Source: Psychrobacillus sp. BL-248-WT-3 (GTDB lineage: Bacteria; Bacillota; Bacilli; Bacillales_A; Planococcaceae). Taken from it: DNA of 58,004 nucleotides. The stretch spans positions 1 through 58,004 of the forward strand of contig NZ_JABAFC010000023.1 in NCBI RefSeq assembly GCF_012843435.1, given 5' to 3'. Below, one piece after another: positions 31,399 through 39,505 of this stretch. A model generated the notes under the pieces. It saw only the letters and a list, made by a program, of their open reading frames with translations, was not told the origin of the DNA and ran no database searches. Position 1 is the stretch's first letter. Every line of letters starts with the position of its first letter. The position numbers and the translations under genes are program-made.

Positions 31399-33009
31399 AT
31401 GAGTAATGATTGGAATATGAAATCGTATATGAAGGGCGCTGCCATGTTAACGGTGGCAGCAATTATCGTGAAACTACTTAGTGCAGTTTATCGCGTACCC
31501 TTTCAAAACCTAGTCGGCGATGAAGGCTTTTACATTTACCAACAGGTTTATCCTTTTATTGCGATTATTACAACTTGGACTTCTTTTGGCTTTGCTATAG
31601 CACTTTCCAAAATTTTGTCTGATTATAAAGCGAATGGGAAAACCTTTGCAATCCCTAAAATAAGAAAAATTGCTTTTTATTATATCGGAATTATCTCTAT
31701 TATATTTTTTGTTTTCTTATTTTTTGGTGCAAACTTATTAGGCAGTTTTATGGGAGATGTCCAACTAGCTCAGCTTTTAAGAGCAGGATCCTATGTCATT
31801 CTGCTTATGCCGCTCCTTGCAGTCCTAAAAGGAGAATTTCAAGCAGAGGGACGAATGGGCACGGTTGCTTATGCTCAGGTACTAGAGCAGGCCATTCGTG
31901 TTTCGGTTATTTTGCTCGGGACCTGGATAGTTCTCTTAAATAGCTTGGATTTATATAAAGCGGGTAGTATGGCGATGTATGGAGCAGTTGCTGGAGAATT
32001 GGGAGGAGTAGTTTTCTTAGGAATAGTCTATTGGAAGATAACAAAGAAAACAGGTAAAGAAGAAAATGTAGGACCGGTGCCTGTATGGCCCATCGTAAAG
32101 CAACTGACGATGCTAAGTATAAGTGCAAGTATAAGTGCATTGCTATTTTTACTTCTTCAACTGGTAGACTCCTTCACAGTATTTCAGTTACTAATAGATA
32201 ATGGAATGGGTAGACAAGAGGCGATGGAGAAAAAGGGCGTATATGATCGAGGCCAACCACTCGTACAGCTTGGGATTGTCATCGCCTCTACCCTTTCTCT
32301 TTCTATCGTGCCTCTTGTTGCACATCGTTTAAATAAAGACAAAGGAAGAACGGCCCAACCATTTATGCAGTTGACGTTTAGAATAGCCTTTACGTTTGGA
32401 ATTGCTGCCGCATTAGGACTTATTGCAGTACTTCCTTATTTAAACGAAATGCTGTTTAAAACGCGTGCAGAATCTATTACTCTCATGGTATTTTCTTTGC
32501 AGATTATTTGGATGTCTTTAATATTAACATTCATGGCTATGCTTCAAGGTGGAGGAAAGGTGAGAGTTCCAACTCTAATCTTACTACTTTGTGTGTGCTG
32601 TAAATGGATATTAAACGGTATACTAATACCTAGTTATGGTGTAATTGGTGCTGCCTGGTCGGGGAATGCTAGTTTAGCTATTGCATGTATATTGATGTTG
32701 CTTTACTTTAAAAAACAGTGGAAAATACGCTTCGCTCCCAACAGTTTTTATAAGGGAGTTGCTCATGCATCATTAGTTATGTTCGTAATCGTTATTGCTT
32801 ATACTAGGCTTATAGATCATTTTCCAGTTGGAATTTTATCTAGCAGAGTGGAGGCAGTAGTCATTTCACTTAGTTCGGTAATGCTTGGTGCAATAGTTTT
32901 TATCTTTGTATTGACGAAAAGACGTGTAATTGCAGAGAAAGAATGGTTCTTACTTCCCTTTGGAAGAAGAATGGCCAAGCTTCAGCTTTGGCTAAATAAA
33001 GAAAAGTAA
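31399..33009 (+). CDS. yabM: MATE/MOP-family polysaccharide flippase (YabM, SpoVB-like)
   Basis: 536 aa with about 14 hydrophobic helices and no signal peptide. It belongs to the MurJ/SpoVB/YabM (MVF/polysaccharide transport) group of lipid-linked oligosaccharide flippases; motifs include the N-terminal KLLSAVYRVPFQNLVGDEGFYIYQQVYP. ATG 31399 has AGAAGGA upstream; the frame from 31327 starts in the preceding hairpin region. Cargo not known from sequence. mazG follows after 12 nt. Confidence 0.88.
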   Translation: MSNDWNMKSYMKGAAMLTVAAIIVKLLSAVYRVPFQNLVGDEGFYIYQQVYPFIAIITTWTSFGFAIALSKILSDYKANGKTFAIPKIRKIAFYYIGIISIIFFVFLFFGANLLGSFMGDVQLAQLLRAGSYVILLMPLLAVLKGEFQAEGRMGTVAYAQVLEQAIRVSVILLGTWIVLLNSLDLYKAGSMAMYGAVAGELGGVVFLGIVYWKITKKTGKEENVGPVPVWPIVKQLTMLSISASISALLFLLLQLVDSFTVFQLLIDNGMGRQEAMEKKGVYDRGQPLVQLGIVIASTLSLSIVPLVAHRLNKDKGRTAQPFMQLTFRIAFTFGIAAALGLIAVLPYLNEMLFKTRAESITLMVFSLQIIWMSLILTFMAMLQGGGKVRVPTLILLLCVCCKWILNGILIPSYGVIGAAWSGNASLAIACILMLLYFKKQWKIRFAPNSFYKGVAHASLVMFVIVIAYTRLIDHFPVGILSSRVEAVVISLSSVMLGAIVFIFVLTKRRVIAEKEWFLLPFGRRMAKLQLWLNKEK

Positions 33010-33021
33010 GGTTGTGAGAAG

Positions 33022-34482
33022 ATGCACGAAATTACAATAATCGGACTTGGGGCTGGTGATTTAAATCAGCTTCCACTAGGGATTTATAAAAAGTTAAAAA
33101 ATGCTACTCATTTATACGTTCGTACAGAACAGCATCCAGTCCTTCAGGAGCTCCAAACAGAGGGCGTAACATGGACTAGCTTCGATGCTATTTATGAAAA
33201 GAATGATCAATTTGAGAATGTGTATAAAGAGATAGTGGAAAATCTTCTGAAGCTGTCAGCTGTAAATCCGATAATTTATGCTGTTCCTGGTCACCCTTTA
33301 GTAGCGGAGCAAACCGTTCAACTATTGGTTCAGGCTGAAAAACAAGGCAAGGCAACGATTACTATAGAGGGCGGGCAGAGCTTTCTAGACCCTATTTTTG
33401 GAGCTCTTCGCATAGATCCTATAGAAGGGTTTCAATTGATAGACGGAACTAGCTTTAAGCGAGATGATATACAGATGAATTCTCACGTTTTAATAGGGCA
33501 GGTTTATGATTCCTTTAGTGCTTCAGACGTTAAGCTAACACTAATGGAAAAGTATCCGGACGATTTCGAGGTCACAATAGTGACAGCGGCAGGTTCCTCA
33601 GAAGAAGTTTTAAAAAAGGTGCCTTTATTTGAACTGGATCGGGAAATGGAATTAAATAATTTAACCACCTTATACGTTCCGCCTATTCATGAAAAAGAAA
33701 GTCGTGTAAAGGAGTGGCAAACTCTTCGAGAGGTGGTAGCCCAGCTAAGGGGTCCTAATGGGTGCCCTTGGGATAAGGAACAAACACATACAACCTTGAA
33801 AAAATATGCAGTTGAAGAGGTTTACGAGCTACTTCAAGCAATAGACGAGGAAGATGACGATCATATTGTAGAAGAGCTGGGAGATGTACTATTACAGGTT
33901 TTCTTACATGCTCAAATTGGAGAAGACAATGGATACTTCAGCTTAGAGGATGTATTAGCTTCTATAACTGAAAAAATGATTCGAAGACATCCGCATGTTT
34001 TTGGAGATGTAGAAGCAAATAGTACAGAACAAGTATTAAGTAATTGGCAGGAGATTAAAGAAAAAGAAGGTAAGAAAACGTCAAAATCTTTATTAGAGGA
34101 TGAATTACGAACAGAATCGTCTCTATTGACCTCCTTTAATTATCAAAAAAGAGCTGCCAAAGTTGGCTTTGATTGGCCAGAGGTTTCTGGAGCTTGGGAT
34201 AAGTTTGAGGAAGAGCTGCAGGAGTGGAAGGCTGAGCTCGTATCTAATGATAAGGAAGCGCAGACAGATGAGCTGGGAGATTTATTGTTTACCGTGGTGA
34301 ATTTAGCACGTTTTTACGGACTATCTCCTGAGCTTGCCATGATGCAAGCAAATCAAAAATTCAAAAGAAGATTTGAATATATAGAACGGTGTGTTCAACA
34401 AAACAGAGGAAGCTTTGAAGATTATAACTTAGAGGAGCTTGACCAGTTTTGGAAGGATGCCAAAAAATTAGAGAGGCAGTGA
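33022..34482 (+). CDS. mazG: MazG-type NTP pyrophosphohydrolase with tetrapyrrole-methylase domain (YabN)
   Basis: 486 aa fusion: an N-terminal SAM-dependent tetrapyrrole methylase-like domain (about 1-220, [17 protein letters not shown]) and two MazG repeats ([43 protein letters not shown]; and later [15 protein letters not shown]). MazG removes non-canonical NTPs. AAGGTTGTGAG precedes ATG. rqcP follows 4 nt later. Confidence 0.93.
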   Translation: MHEITIIGLGAGDLNQLPLGIYKKLKNATHLYVRTEQHPVLQELQTEGVTWTSFDAIYEKNDQFENVYKEIVENLLKLSAVNPIIYAVPGHPLVAEQTVQLLVQAEKQGKATITIEGGQSFLDPIFGALRIDPIEGFQLIDGTSFKRDDIQMNSHVLIGQVYDSFSASDVKLTLMEKYPDDFEVTIVTAAGSSEEVLKKVPLFELDREMELNNLTTLYVPPIHEKESRVKEWQTLREVVAQLRGPNGCPWDKEQTHTTLKKYAVEEVYELLQAIDEEDDDHIVEELGDVLLQVFLHAQIGEDNGYFSLEDVLASITEKMIRRHPHVFGDVEANSTEQVLSNWQEIKEKEGKKTSKSLLEDELRTESSLLTSFNYQKRAAKVGFDWPEVSGAWDKFEEELQEWKAELVSNDKEAQTDELGDLLFTVVNLARFYGLSPELAMMQANQKFKRRFEYIERCVQQNRGSFEDYNLEELDQFWKDAKKLERQ

Positions 34483-34486
34483 GGAT

Positions 34487-34777
34487 ATGAGATTAGATAA
34501 ATTTCTAAAAGTTTCAAGACTTATTAAAAGAAGAACATTAGCTAAAGAGGTAGCGGACCAAGGACGTATTACCATTAATAATAAGGTGGCAAAGGCTAGC
34601 TCTGACGTTAAGGTTGGTGACGAGCTATCTATTCGTTTCGGCCAAAAGGTTGTGACTGCATCCGTGGACGGGATTAAAGATTCTGCTAAAAAAGAAGAGG
34701 CTACATCCATGTTCACCATTATTAAAGAAGAGAGATTAGAGAAGGTAGACCCTCAGTTCATCGATGATGAAGATTAG
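34487..34777 (+). CDS. rqcP: S4-domain ribosome quality-control factor RqcP (YabO)
   Basis: 96 aa. S4 RNA-binding domain: [34 protein letters not shown]. RqcP works with RqcH at obstructed 50S subunits in C-terminal Ala tailing. It shares the mazG operon; an intrinsic terminator lies at 34871. Confidence 0.92.
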   Translation: MRLDKFLKVSRLIKRRTLAKEVADQGRITINNKVAKASSDVKVGDELSIRFGQKVVTASVDGIKDSAKKEEATSMFTIIKEERLEKVDPQFIDDED

Positions 34778-34870
34778 GAGAAAGATTATCTTGGTTTTCA
34801 AAGATTACGTTTAAATTGGAAGATGATAGTCTTCCTTTCAGGCTAAATCTATTAAGAATAAATTCTTTTA

Positions 34871-34903
34871 AAAAAAAGCATGAGATTGTGTCATGCTTTT
34901 TTT
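34871..34903 (+). terminator. Intrinsic terminator after rqcP
   Basis: AAAAAAAGCATGA (34871-34883) pairs perfectly with TCATGCTTTTTTT (34891-34903) around a 7-nt loop. Confidence 0.9.
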
Positions 34904-34919
34904 ATATGGAGCATACAAT
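34891..34919 (+). promoter_or_regulatory. Sigma-E promoter of yabPQ
   Basis: TCATGCT (34891-34897; 5/7 to KMATATT), 14 bp, CATACAAT (34912-34919), a perfect sigma-E -10. The -35 lies within the right arm of the rqcP terminator. Confidence 0.7.
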
Positions 34920-34947
34920 AGATTAGGACAAGGAGAGGAGAGAGTAT

Positions 34948-35250
34948 ATGCAATATCAAGCAGAGAATCAAACTATCACAATTCCGTCGGGGGATCACTT
35001 AATTTCACTTAGAAATCGTAAAAGAATGGACTTAACATCTGTAAAAGCAATCGAACGATTTGATCAGCAGGAATTTTATGTACGTACATCTCAAGGAACC
35101 CTTCATATCAAAGGAGAGGACTTGAAGATTGTCCATCTAGATGTTGATAAAGGACTTCTAACTTTGGAGGGCATTGTACGATCTATGGAGTACGATGAGG
35201 AACAAAGTTCAGACGGTGCTAGAGGATTACTTCATAAATTATTCGGATGA
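34948..35250 (+). CDS. yabP: Sporulation protein YabP
   Basis: 100 aa of the YabP/YqfC family: NQTITIPSGDHLISLRNRKRMDLTSVKAIERFDQQEFYV. Soluble, beta-rich; made in the mother cell, needed for efficient sporulation in B. subtilis. Strong AAGGAGAGGAG ribosome binding site. It overlaps yabQ by 4 nt (ATGA). Confidence 0.93.
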   Translation: MQYQAENQTITIPSGDHLISLRNRKRMDLTSVKAIERFDQQEFYVRTSQGTLHIKGEDLKIVHLDVDKGLLTLEGIVRSMEYDEEQSSDGARGLLHKLFG

Positions 35251-35765
35251 CACTTTCTCTACAGTTTTATAGTTTAATGCTAATGATTGGCAGCGGTATT
35301 TTAGTTGGTGCTGTAATAGAAGGAACGCGTTTTATAACGGGGCATACTCCCAAGCGTTCCTTTGTTTTTAAATATCAGGTAGTGTTAGAAATAGTTATTT
35401 GGATTTTAATGGGACTAGCGACCTTTTACATTCTTTTTAATGTACGAGACGGGATTTGGAGAATTTATGATCCACTTGCACAAGTGTTAGGAATCCTCCT
35501 TTACCAGTTATTTTTTCAGCCCGTCTTTCGGTTAGCTGGAAGAATCTTTTTGCGTTTGGTAGTAAAGCCGATTTGGTTCATAATTCGGACCATTTTAAGG
35601 ATTCTTGGAAAAATTATATCTTTTATCATATTTATTATCAGTTTAATAATAAAACCATTCCGTACTCCATACAAAAAATTAAAGCTATTGGCACTACAGA
35701 AATTGCCAAAAATAAGTTATAATAAAAGATACCAAAAATATAAGAAAAAATATAAGAAAAGATAG
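35247..35765 (+). CDS. yabQ: Spore cortex biosynthesis membrane protein YabQ
   Basis: 172 aa with about four to five membrane helices, then a highly basic C-terminus (many Lys and Tyr). Matches YabQ (LQFYSLMLMIGSGILVGAVIEG). Required for cortex formation in B. subtilis. Overlaps yabP; divIC follows 12 nt downstream. Confidence 0.92.
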   Translation: MTLSLQFYSLMLMIGSGILVGAVIEGTRFITGHTPKRSFVFKYQVVLEIVIWILMGLATFYILFNVRDGIWRIYDPLAQVLGILLYQLFFQPVFRLAGRIFLRLVVKPIWFIIRTILRILGKIISFIIFIISLIIKPFRTPYKKLKLLALQKLPKISYNKRYQKYKKKYKKR

Positions 35766-35776
35766 GAGAGAACGAT

Positions 35777-36175
35777 GTGAGGCAGAGACAAATACAAAAA
35801 GAACCATACGAAAAACAAGTGGCATCTATAAATACAGATTATTTACGCTCTGTTCAACGTCGCGAATCTCGAATAAAATCTAAAAAAGTTCGGTTATTTA
35901 GACGGTTAGCAGCATTCTTTATCGTTTCAATAGCGGTAACTGGATTTTTAATAATGACCCTTGTGAACAGCCATCAAACATTAGCAGAGAAAAAGGAACA
36001 GCAGGTCCAGGTTGAAGAGGAACTAGCAAAAGTTCAAGAAGACCAAGAAATGCTCAAAATCCAAATCTCCAAGTTAAATGATGATGATTACATCGGAAAG
36101 CTATTAAGAAAAGAGTTTTTCCTTTCAGAGGAAGGCGAAATTATCTTCTCTCTTCCAGAGGAAAATGATAAGTAA
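35777..36175 (+). CDS. divIC: Septum formation protein DivIC (FtsB-like)
   Basis: 132 aa bitopic protein: cytoplasmic basic N-terminus, one helix (about residues 46-64, AAFFIVSIAVTGFLIMTLV), then a coiled coil (EKKEQQVQVEEELAKVQEDQEMLKIQ). Acts with FtsL and DivIB in the divisome. GTG start at 35777 with AGGAGAG upstream. Confidence 0.94.
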   Translation: MRQRQIQKEPYEKQVASINTDYLRSVQRRESRIKSKKVRLFRRLAAFFIVSIAVTGFLIMTLVNSHQTLAEKKEQQVQVEEELAKVQEDQEMLKIQISKLNDDDYIGKLLRKEFFLSEEGEIIFSLPEENDK

Positions 36176-36194
36176 ATTAAAAAAAACCAATTTG

Positions 36195-36227
36195 AAGAGA
36201 GTGGTCTTGTTGACACTCTTTTTTTGT
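36195..36227 (+). terminator. Intrinsic terminator after divIC
   Basis: AAGAGAGTG pairs with CACTCTTT, loop about 10 nt, followed by a T run. Confidence 0.8.
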
Positions 36228-36318
36228 TAGCTATAATAAAAGATAGGATATGTATAAAAAAACTATACAAATTCATTTTTTAAGGACCGCTTAAATTTTA
36301 AGGAGGAGCATTTTTTTT

Positions 36319-36750
36319 ATGTCAATTGAAGTAGGCAGCAAGGTACAAGGTAAAGTAACAGGAATCACTAACTTCGGAGCATTTGTCGAGCTTCCAGGAG
36401 GCTCAACTGGTCTAGTTCACATTAGTGAAGTTGCAGATAACTATGTGAAGGATATTAATGATCATTTAAAAGTGGGCGACATGGTAGAAGTTAAAGTGAT
36501 GAATGTTGAAGCGGATGGCAAAATCGGCTTATCTATTCGTAAAGCAAAGCCACAAGCAGAAAGACCAGAGAGACCAGAACGTCCTCAGCGTCCACGCAGC
36601 AATAACCGCCCGAACGATCGTGATCGTCCGAGCAAAGAGAATTTTGAGCAAAAAATGGCGAGATTCTTAAAGGATAGTGAAGATCGTTTGACTACGTTAA
36701 AACGCGCAACTGAATCTAAACGCGGTGGTAGAGGCGCAAAACGAGGATAA
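36319..36750 (+). CDS. yabR: S1-domain RNA-binding protein (YabR)
   Basis: 143 aa. An N-terminal S1 domain (VGSKVQGKVTGITNFGAFVELPGGSTGLVHISEV) is followed by an Arg/Pro-rich repeat linker (RPERPERPQRPR) and basic C-terminus. B. subtilis YabR is a ribosome/RNA-associated protein of unclear role. AGGAGGAG precedes ATG. A terminator at 36796 ends the unit. Confidence 0.92.
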   Translation: MSIEVGSKVQGKVTGITNFGAFVELPGGSTGLVHISEVADNYVKDINDHLKVGDMVEVKVMNVEADGKIGLSIRKAKPQAERPERPERPQRPRSNNRPNDRDRPSKENFEQKMARFLKDSEDRLTTLKRATESKRGGRGAKRG

Positions 36751-36795
36751 CATGCTGTCTGTTTTATCGGTAGAAAAAATGTTTAATAGATGTAG

Positions 36796-36826
36796 AAAGG
36801 TGCTAGCTTAGCTAGTGCCTTTTTTG
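36796..36826 (+). terminator. Intrinsic terminator after yabR
   Basis: AAAGGTGCTAGC / GCTAGTGCCTTT with TTA loop (two non-Watson-Crick G-U pairs), then T. MITE copy B begins 5 nt later. Confidence 0.85.
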
Positions 36827-36830
36827 TATT

Positions 36831-37223
36831 GGCTATGTTAAAGGTTAGGGTTGATTTATTTTATGTTGCAAAGAAATCTTAAATCAGAGAGTAGAATTGA
36901 TTTTTCGCACCAGCCGGACGCTTTCCTCGGGGTGAGCGATAAGCCATCACCCATCGCTTACGCGCGTGGTTGTAATGTCTTATCTGTCTCACTCATCCCG
37001 TAGGAGTCGCCGTCTGGTGCTCCAATCAATAAATGGGAACAGCTTTGGCATCATAAAGCGCTAATAAATTTACTCGCATAAACAAAGCTAAAAACTGTCA
37101 CCAACCCCAATTTCATCATCTATTTATGTTCTTAATAGCCATTTGAAGGTTCCTTTGTTTATGTTTACAGTCACTAAAAAAAATTTTTTTCAGTCAAAAT
37201 CAACCAATAACTTTAACAAAGCT
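36831..37223. mobile_element. MITE-like non-autonomous element, copy B (393 bp)
   Basis: Same ends as copy A (GGCTATGTTAAAGGTTAGGG left; right end complement AGCTTTGTTAAAG) and bracketed by a perfect 8-bp direct repeat TTTGTATT (36823-36830 and 37224-37231). Inside, about 36904-37028 is an imperfect palindrome (CACCAGCCGGACG ... CGCCGTCTGGTG), a variant of the GC-rich repeat at 37861. No reading frame or transposase. Confidence 0.85.
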
Positions 37224-37336
37224 TTTGTATTTAAAATATTTTCAAAATACACACAACTAAGGTAATATTTACTTAGTACAACCATGAAAAAGAGAATGAA
37301 TAGTTAAATCTAGGATTTAGTGTAGGAGGATGAGTG

Positions 37337-37795
37337 ATGACTAAGGATGAAATTCTACATGCACATCAAAACTACTTACGTTGGTTGACCTTTCTTGAGA
37401 AGATGAGTGAGGATGAAGGAAATACTCCTTATCGAGAAGGGAAATGGACTCCAAACGAGATTGTAATGCATCTGGCAGAGTGGGATAAGTTTACCTTGCA
37501 GGAGCGTTTACCTCTAATGAAAGAAGGGGAAAAACATCAAGCGTACCCGAATTTCGAAGACTTCAATGCAAAAGCTGCAGCCCTTGCTCATGAACAAACA
37601 TTTAAAGAAACCCTTGCTCATGCAAAAAAGCAACGTGAAGCGATCATGGCAGAGCTTCAGAAAATTGATGAAGTAGAATGGGATAAGTACTTTTATATTG
37701 GTGACCATTCAAGTACTATACGAAATTATTTTACAGACTTCATCGAGCATGACCTACATCATCAAAAACAAATAACACCGGAATATAATAACTAA
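37337..37795 (+). CDS. DinB-like four-helix metalloprotein
   Basis: 152 aa. DinB/DfdB superfamily: metal-ligand His in EIVMHLAEWDKF (about 44) and the C-terminal FIEHDLHHQKQ. Such proteins bind divalent metal; many act in thiol-dependent transfer (bacillithiol) or have unknown roles. ATG 37337 has AGGAGGA 6 nt upstream. It lies in the non-conserved patch between yabR and spoIIE. Confidence 0.78.
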   Translation: MTKDEILHAHQNYLRWLTFLEKMSEDEGNTPYREGKWTPNEIVMHLAEWDKFTLQERLPLMKEGEKHQAYPNFEDFNAKAAALAHEQTFKETLAHAKKQREAIMAELQKIDEVEWDKYFYIGDHSSTIRNYFTDFIEHDLHHQKQITPEYNN

Positions 37796-37801
37796 CCTCT
37801 C

Positions 37802-37843
37802 AAAAACCCGTTAGACCATTTTCAAAAGGTCTACGGGTTTTGT
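37802..37843 (+). terminator. Intrinsic terminator after the DinB-like gene
   Basis: AAAACCCGTTAGACC pairs with GGTCTACGGGTTTT (one bulged T), then T-rich. Confidence 0.85.
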
Positions 37844-37860
37844 TCTTTGGGAAGTAAATA

Positions 37861-37990
37861 AGAAATTGCGATTTCCGTTCCAGTCGGACGCTTTCCGCCG
37901 GCATGGCCTCAGCCTCCTCGTCGCTGCGCTTGTGGGGGCTTCACCTCATGCTATTCCGGCAGGAGTCGCCGCCTTTCACTTCAATCACTT
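37861..37990. repeat. GC-rich palindromic dispersed repeat
   Basis: About 130 bp, GC-rich against an AT-rich background, imperfectly palindromic: CAGTCGGACGCTTTCCGCCGG at left and CCGGCAGGAGTCGCCGCC at right. Related blocks lie inside MITE copy B (36904-37028), inside copy A (left half) and, decayed, at 14010. Repeats of this kind are widespread in Bacillaceae/Planococcaceae. The open frame across it is not a gene. Confidence 0.7.
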
Positions 37991-38257
37991 AGTATTCCTA
38001 CTATGCAAATTAATGTTCTGCACAATTTCAAGCAATATAAAAATACATTCTGGAAAGATTTAAGTATCCTACTACAAAATTTTAGAAAGAATTAATATTT
38101 GAAGATTCTAATATGAATCAACTAATTAAACACTAGGTTTAGAAGATTATAAATGATCTACAATATGATAATCTCCATTTTTCTTTGCAGGCGCATAGTC
38201 TTTCCGATATATTATCGTACAGATATATCTCCAACTGTTGCATTAGGTTAACTATGC
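37991..38257. other. Gene-free region after the palindromic repeat
   Basis: AT-rich, no gene supported. On the minus strand 38155-38250 reads as 31 protein-like codons ending AKKNGDYHIVDHL, but has no start codon or ribosome binding site; it could be the end of a decayed gene. Confidence 0.3.
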
Positions 38258-38989
38258 TTAGTGATCATCACTGGTAGGCTTGCCTAAAGAAAACCCTTCA
38301 AACAAACGCCCACCATAAGGCTGAAGCATCTCGTCGACAATCTCGACAATCTTCTCTTTTTCACGATGCTTGTAATAGGCATCGAAGGCTTCTGTAAATT
38401 TAATTGCAAATGATTCGTCAAATTGTTTCAAAGCACGATACCCCCATTTAGACGTACCCGTCCACTGCCGATTTGTTCTTAATACAAATTCATTGGCTAG
38501 ATCTAAGAGGGAATGGACGACAAATAGCTCCTCTTGGGTATTTGTACAGCCAATAAAATCATCTAAAACATCTGTAAGAAAATAGCGTTTCATCGTAATA
38601 GTCTCTTTAGACCATTCCCTCGGTCCATTCGACAATAGTACGCGAGCCTCTTCTTGAATAGGGGACAATACCCCTTGCCCCTTTAATACCACTCCCTCCG
38701 CGACCATCTTTGGAAGGGAAGGCTTAGCCCTTTCACAATCCAGCTCAAAGAATTGCTTGTAGGAGCTCAAACTATGGGCAAATACCTCTATTGGCCATCC
38801 TTCTAAGTATAGAGATTCTCTATAGGAGGTGAGAATGTGCTCATCGAATATTACAATATCCAAATCAGAGGTGGAGGTACCTTCTCCTCGAACAACACTC
38901 CCAGCTAAAATGGCTCCTAGACAATGAGGAAAGTATTGCTGAACAAAATGCTCAGCTACTACAAGTGGATCACTTTTCTTCTTAAACAT
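38258..38989 (-). CDS. Nucleotidyltransferase-domain protein
   Basis: 243 aa. N-terminal Pol-beta-type nucleotidyltransferase motif GSVVRGEGTSTSDLDIVIFD (GSxxRG...SDxD) with the third acid probably in WPIEVFAHS, then a helical C-terminal domain. Resembles stand-alone aminoglycoside-type or MNT-like nucleotidyltransferases; substrate unknown. AAAGGAGG precedes ATG. It lies just downstream of two tRNA genes on the same strand but behind their terminator. Confidence 0.75.
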   Translation of the reverse strand: MFKKKSDPLVVAEHFVQQYFPHCLGAILAGSVVRGEGTSTSDLDIVIFDEHILTSYRESLYLEGWPIEVFAHSLSSYKQFFELDCERAKPSLPKMVAEGVVLKGQGVLSPIQEEARVLLSNGPREWSKETITMKRYFLTDVLDDFIGCTNTQEELFVVHSLLDLANEFVLRTNRQWTGTSKWGYRALKQFDESFAIKFTEAFDAYYKHREKEKIVEIVDEMLQPYGGRLFEGFSLGKPTSDDH

Positions 38990-39020
38990 TTACCTGCCTC
39001 CTTTGATAAAAGGATAACAA

Positions 39021-39051
39021 AAAAGAGGTTGCAAGTATGCAACCTCTTTTT
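39021..39051 (-). terminator. Terminator of the tRNA pair
   Basis: Perfect 13-bp stem AAAAGAGGTTGCA / TGCAACCTCTTTT; on the minus strand it follows tRNA-Glu and ends in T. Confidence 0.85.
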
Positions 39052-39056
39052 AAAGA

Positions 39057-39128
39057 TGACCCCTACGGGATTCGAACCCGTGTTACCGCCGTGAAAGGGC
39101 GGTGTCTTAACCGCTTGACCAAGGGGCC
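39057..39128 (-). tRNA. tRNA-Glu (anticodon TTC)
   Basis: 72 nt on the minus strand, from GGCCCCTTGGTCAAG to CCCGTAGGGGTCA; CTTTCAC anticodon loop gives TTC; GGTTCGAATCC T-arm. CCA is not encoded. Confidence 0.95.
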
Positions 39129-39135
39129 GTATAAA

Positions 39136-39209
39136 TGGCGGCCGAGGGGATCGAACCCCCGACCTCACGGGTATGAACCGTACGCTCTAGCCAGCTGAGC
39201 TAGGCCGCC
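39136..39209 (-). tRNA. tRNA-Met (anticodon CAT, elongator type)
   Basis: 74 nt, minus strand, GGCGGCCTAGCTCAG at 5', 7-bp acceptor GGCGGCC/GGCCGCC, TTCATAC anticodon loop, GGTTCGATCCC T-arm. The acceptor differs from initiator tRNA (CGCGGGG) and from the Ile2 CAT tRNA, so elongator Met is most likely. In B. subtilis Met and Glu tRNAs also lie between yabR and spoIIE. Confidence 0.9.
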
Positions 39210-39408
39210 GTTATAACAACAAATATCATATTACAAGCGTTTGGACAAAGTGTCAATACTTTTTTAAAAAGATATTCATAAATATTCATTTACGAAAAAA
39301 ACTGACAATTTATGTGCGGATAATAACCTAGGAATACGTTGGTTTTCGAGTGGTCCAGGGCCAAATGCATCATTCAATATTTCAGGGAATTCAAAACGTG
39401 GTATATCA

Positions 39409-39473
39409 GGTCGAAAAGTTTTTGAGAGTGGTGCCAGGAAGAGACATACTTTTTGAGATCCACTAGGTATACT
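39409..39473 (+). promoter_or_regulatory. Spo0A-type promoter of spoIIE
   Basis: GAGACA (39441-39446), 21-bp spacer, TATACT (39468-39473). Unusually long spacing is the hallmark of Spo0A-activated sigma-A promoters such as spoIIE. A near-match 0A box GGTCGAA is at 39409-39415. Confidence 0.55.
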
Positions 39474-39505
39474 TCGAACATGAGTTGAATAGGGAGGAAT
39501 ACAAT

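Noticed and set aside
37866-38063. 65-aa frame over the palindromic repeat
   Set aside because: It lies inside a dispersed GC-rich repeat and its codons follow the palindrome; no support as a gene.
38155-38250. Minus-strand 31-codon protein-like frame ending AKKNGDYHIVDHL
   Set aside because: No start codon or ribosome binding site; possibly the tail of a decayed gene, not callable.
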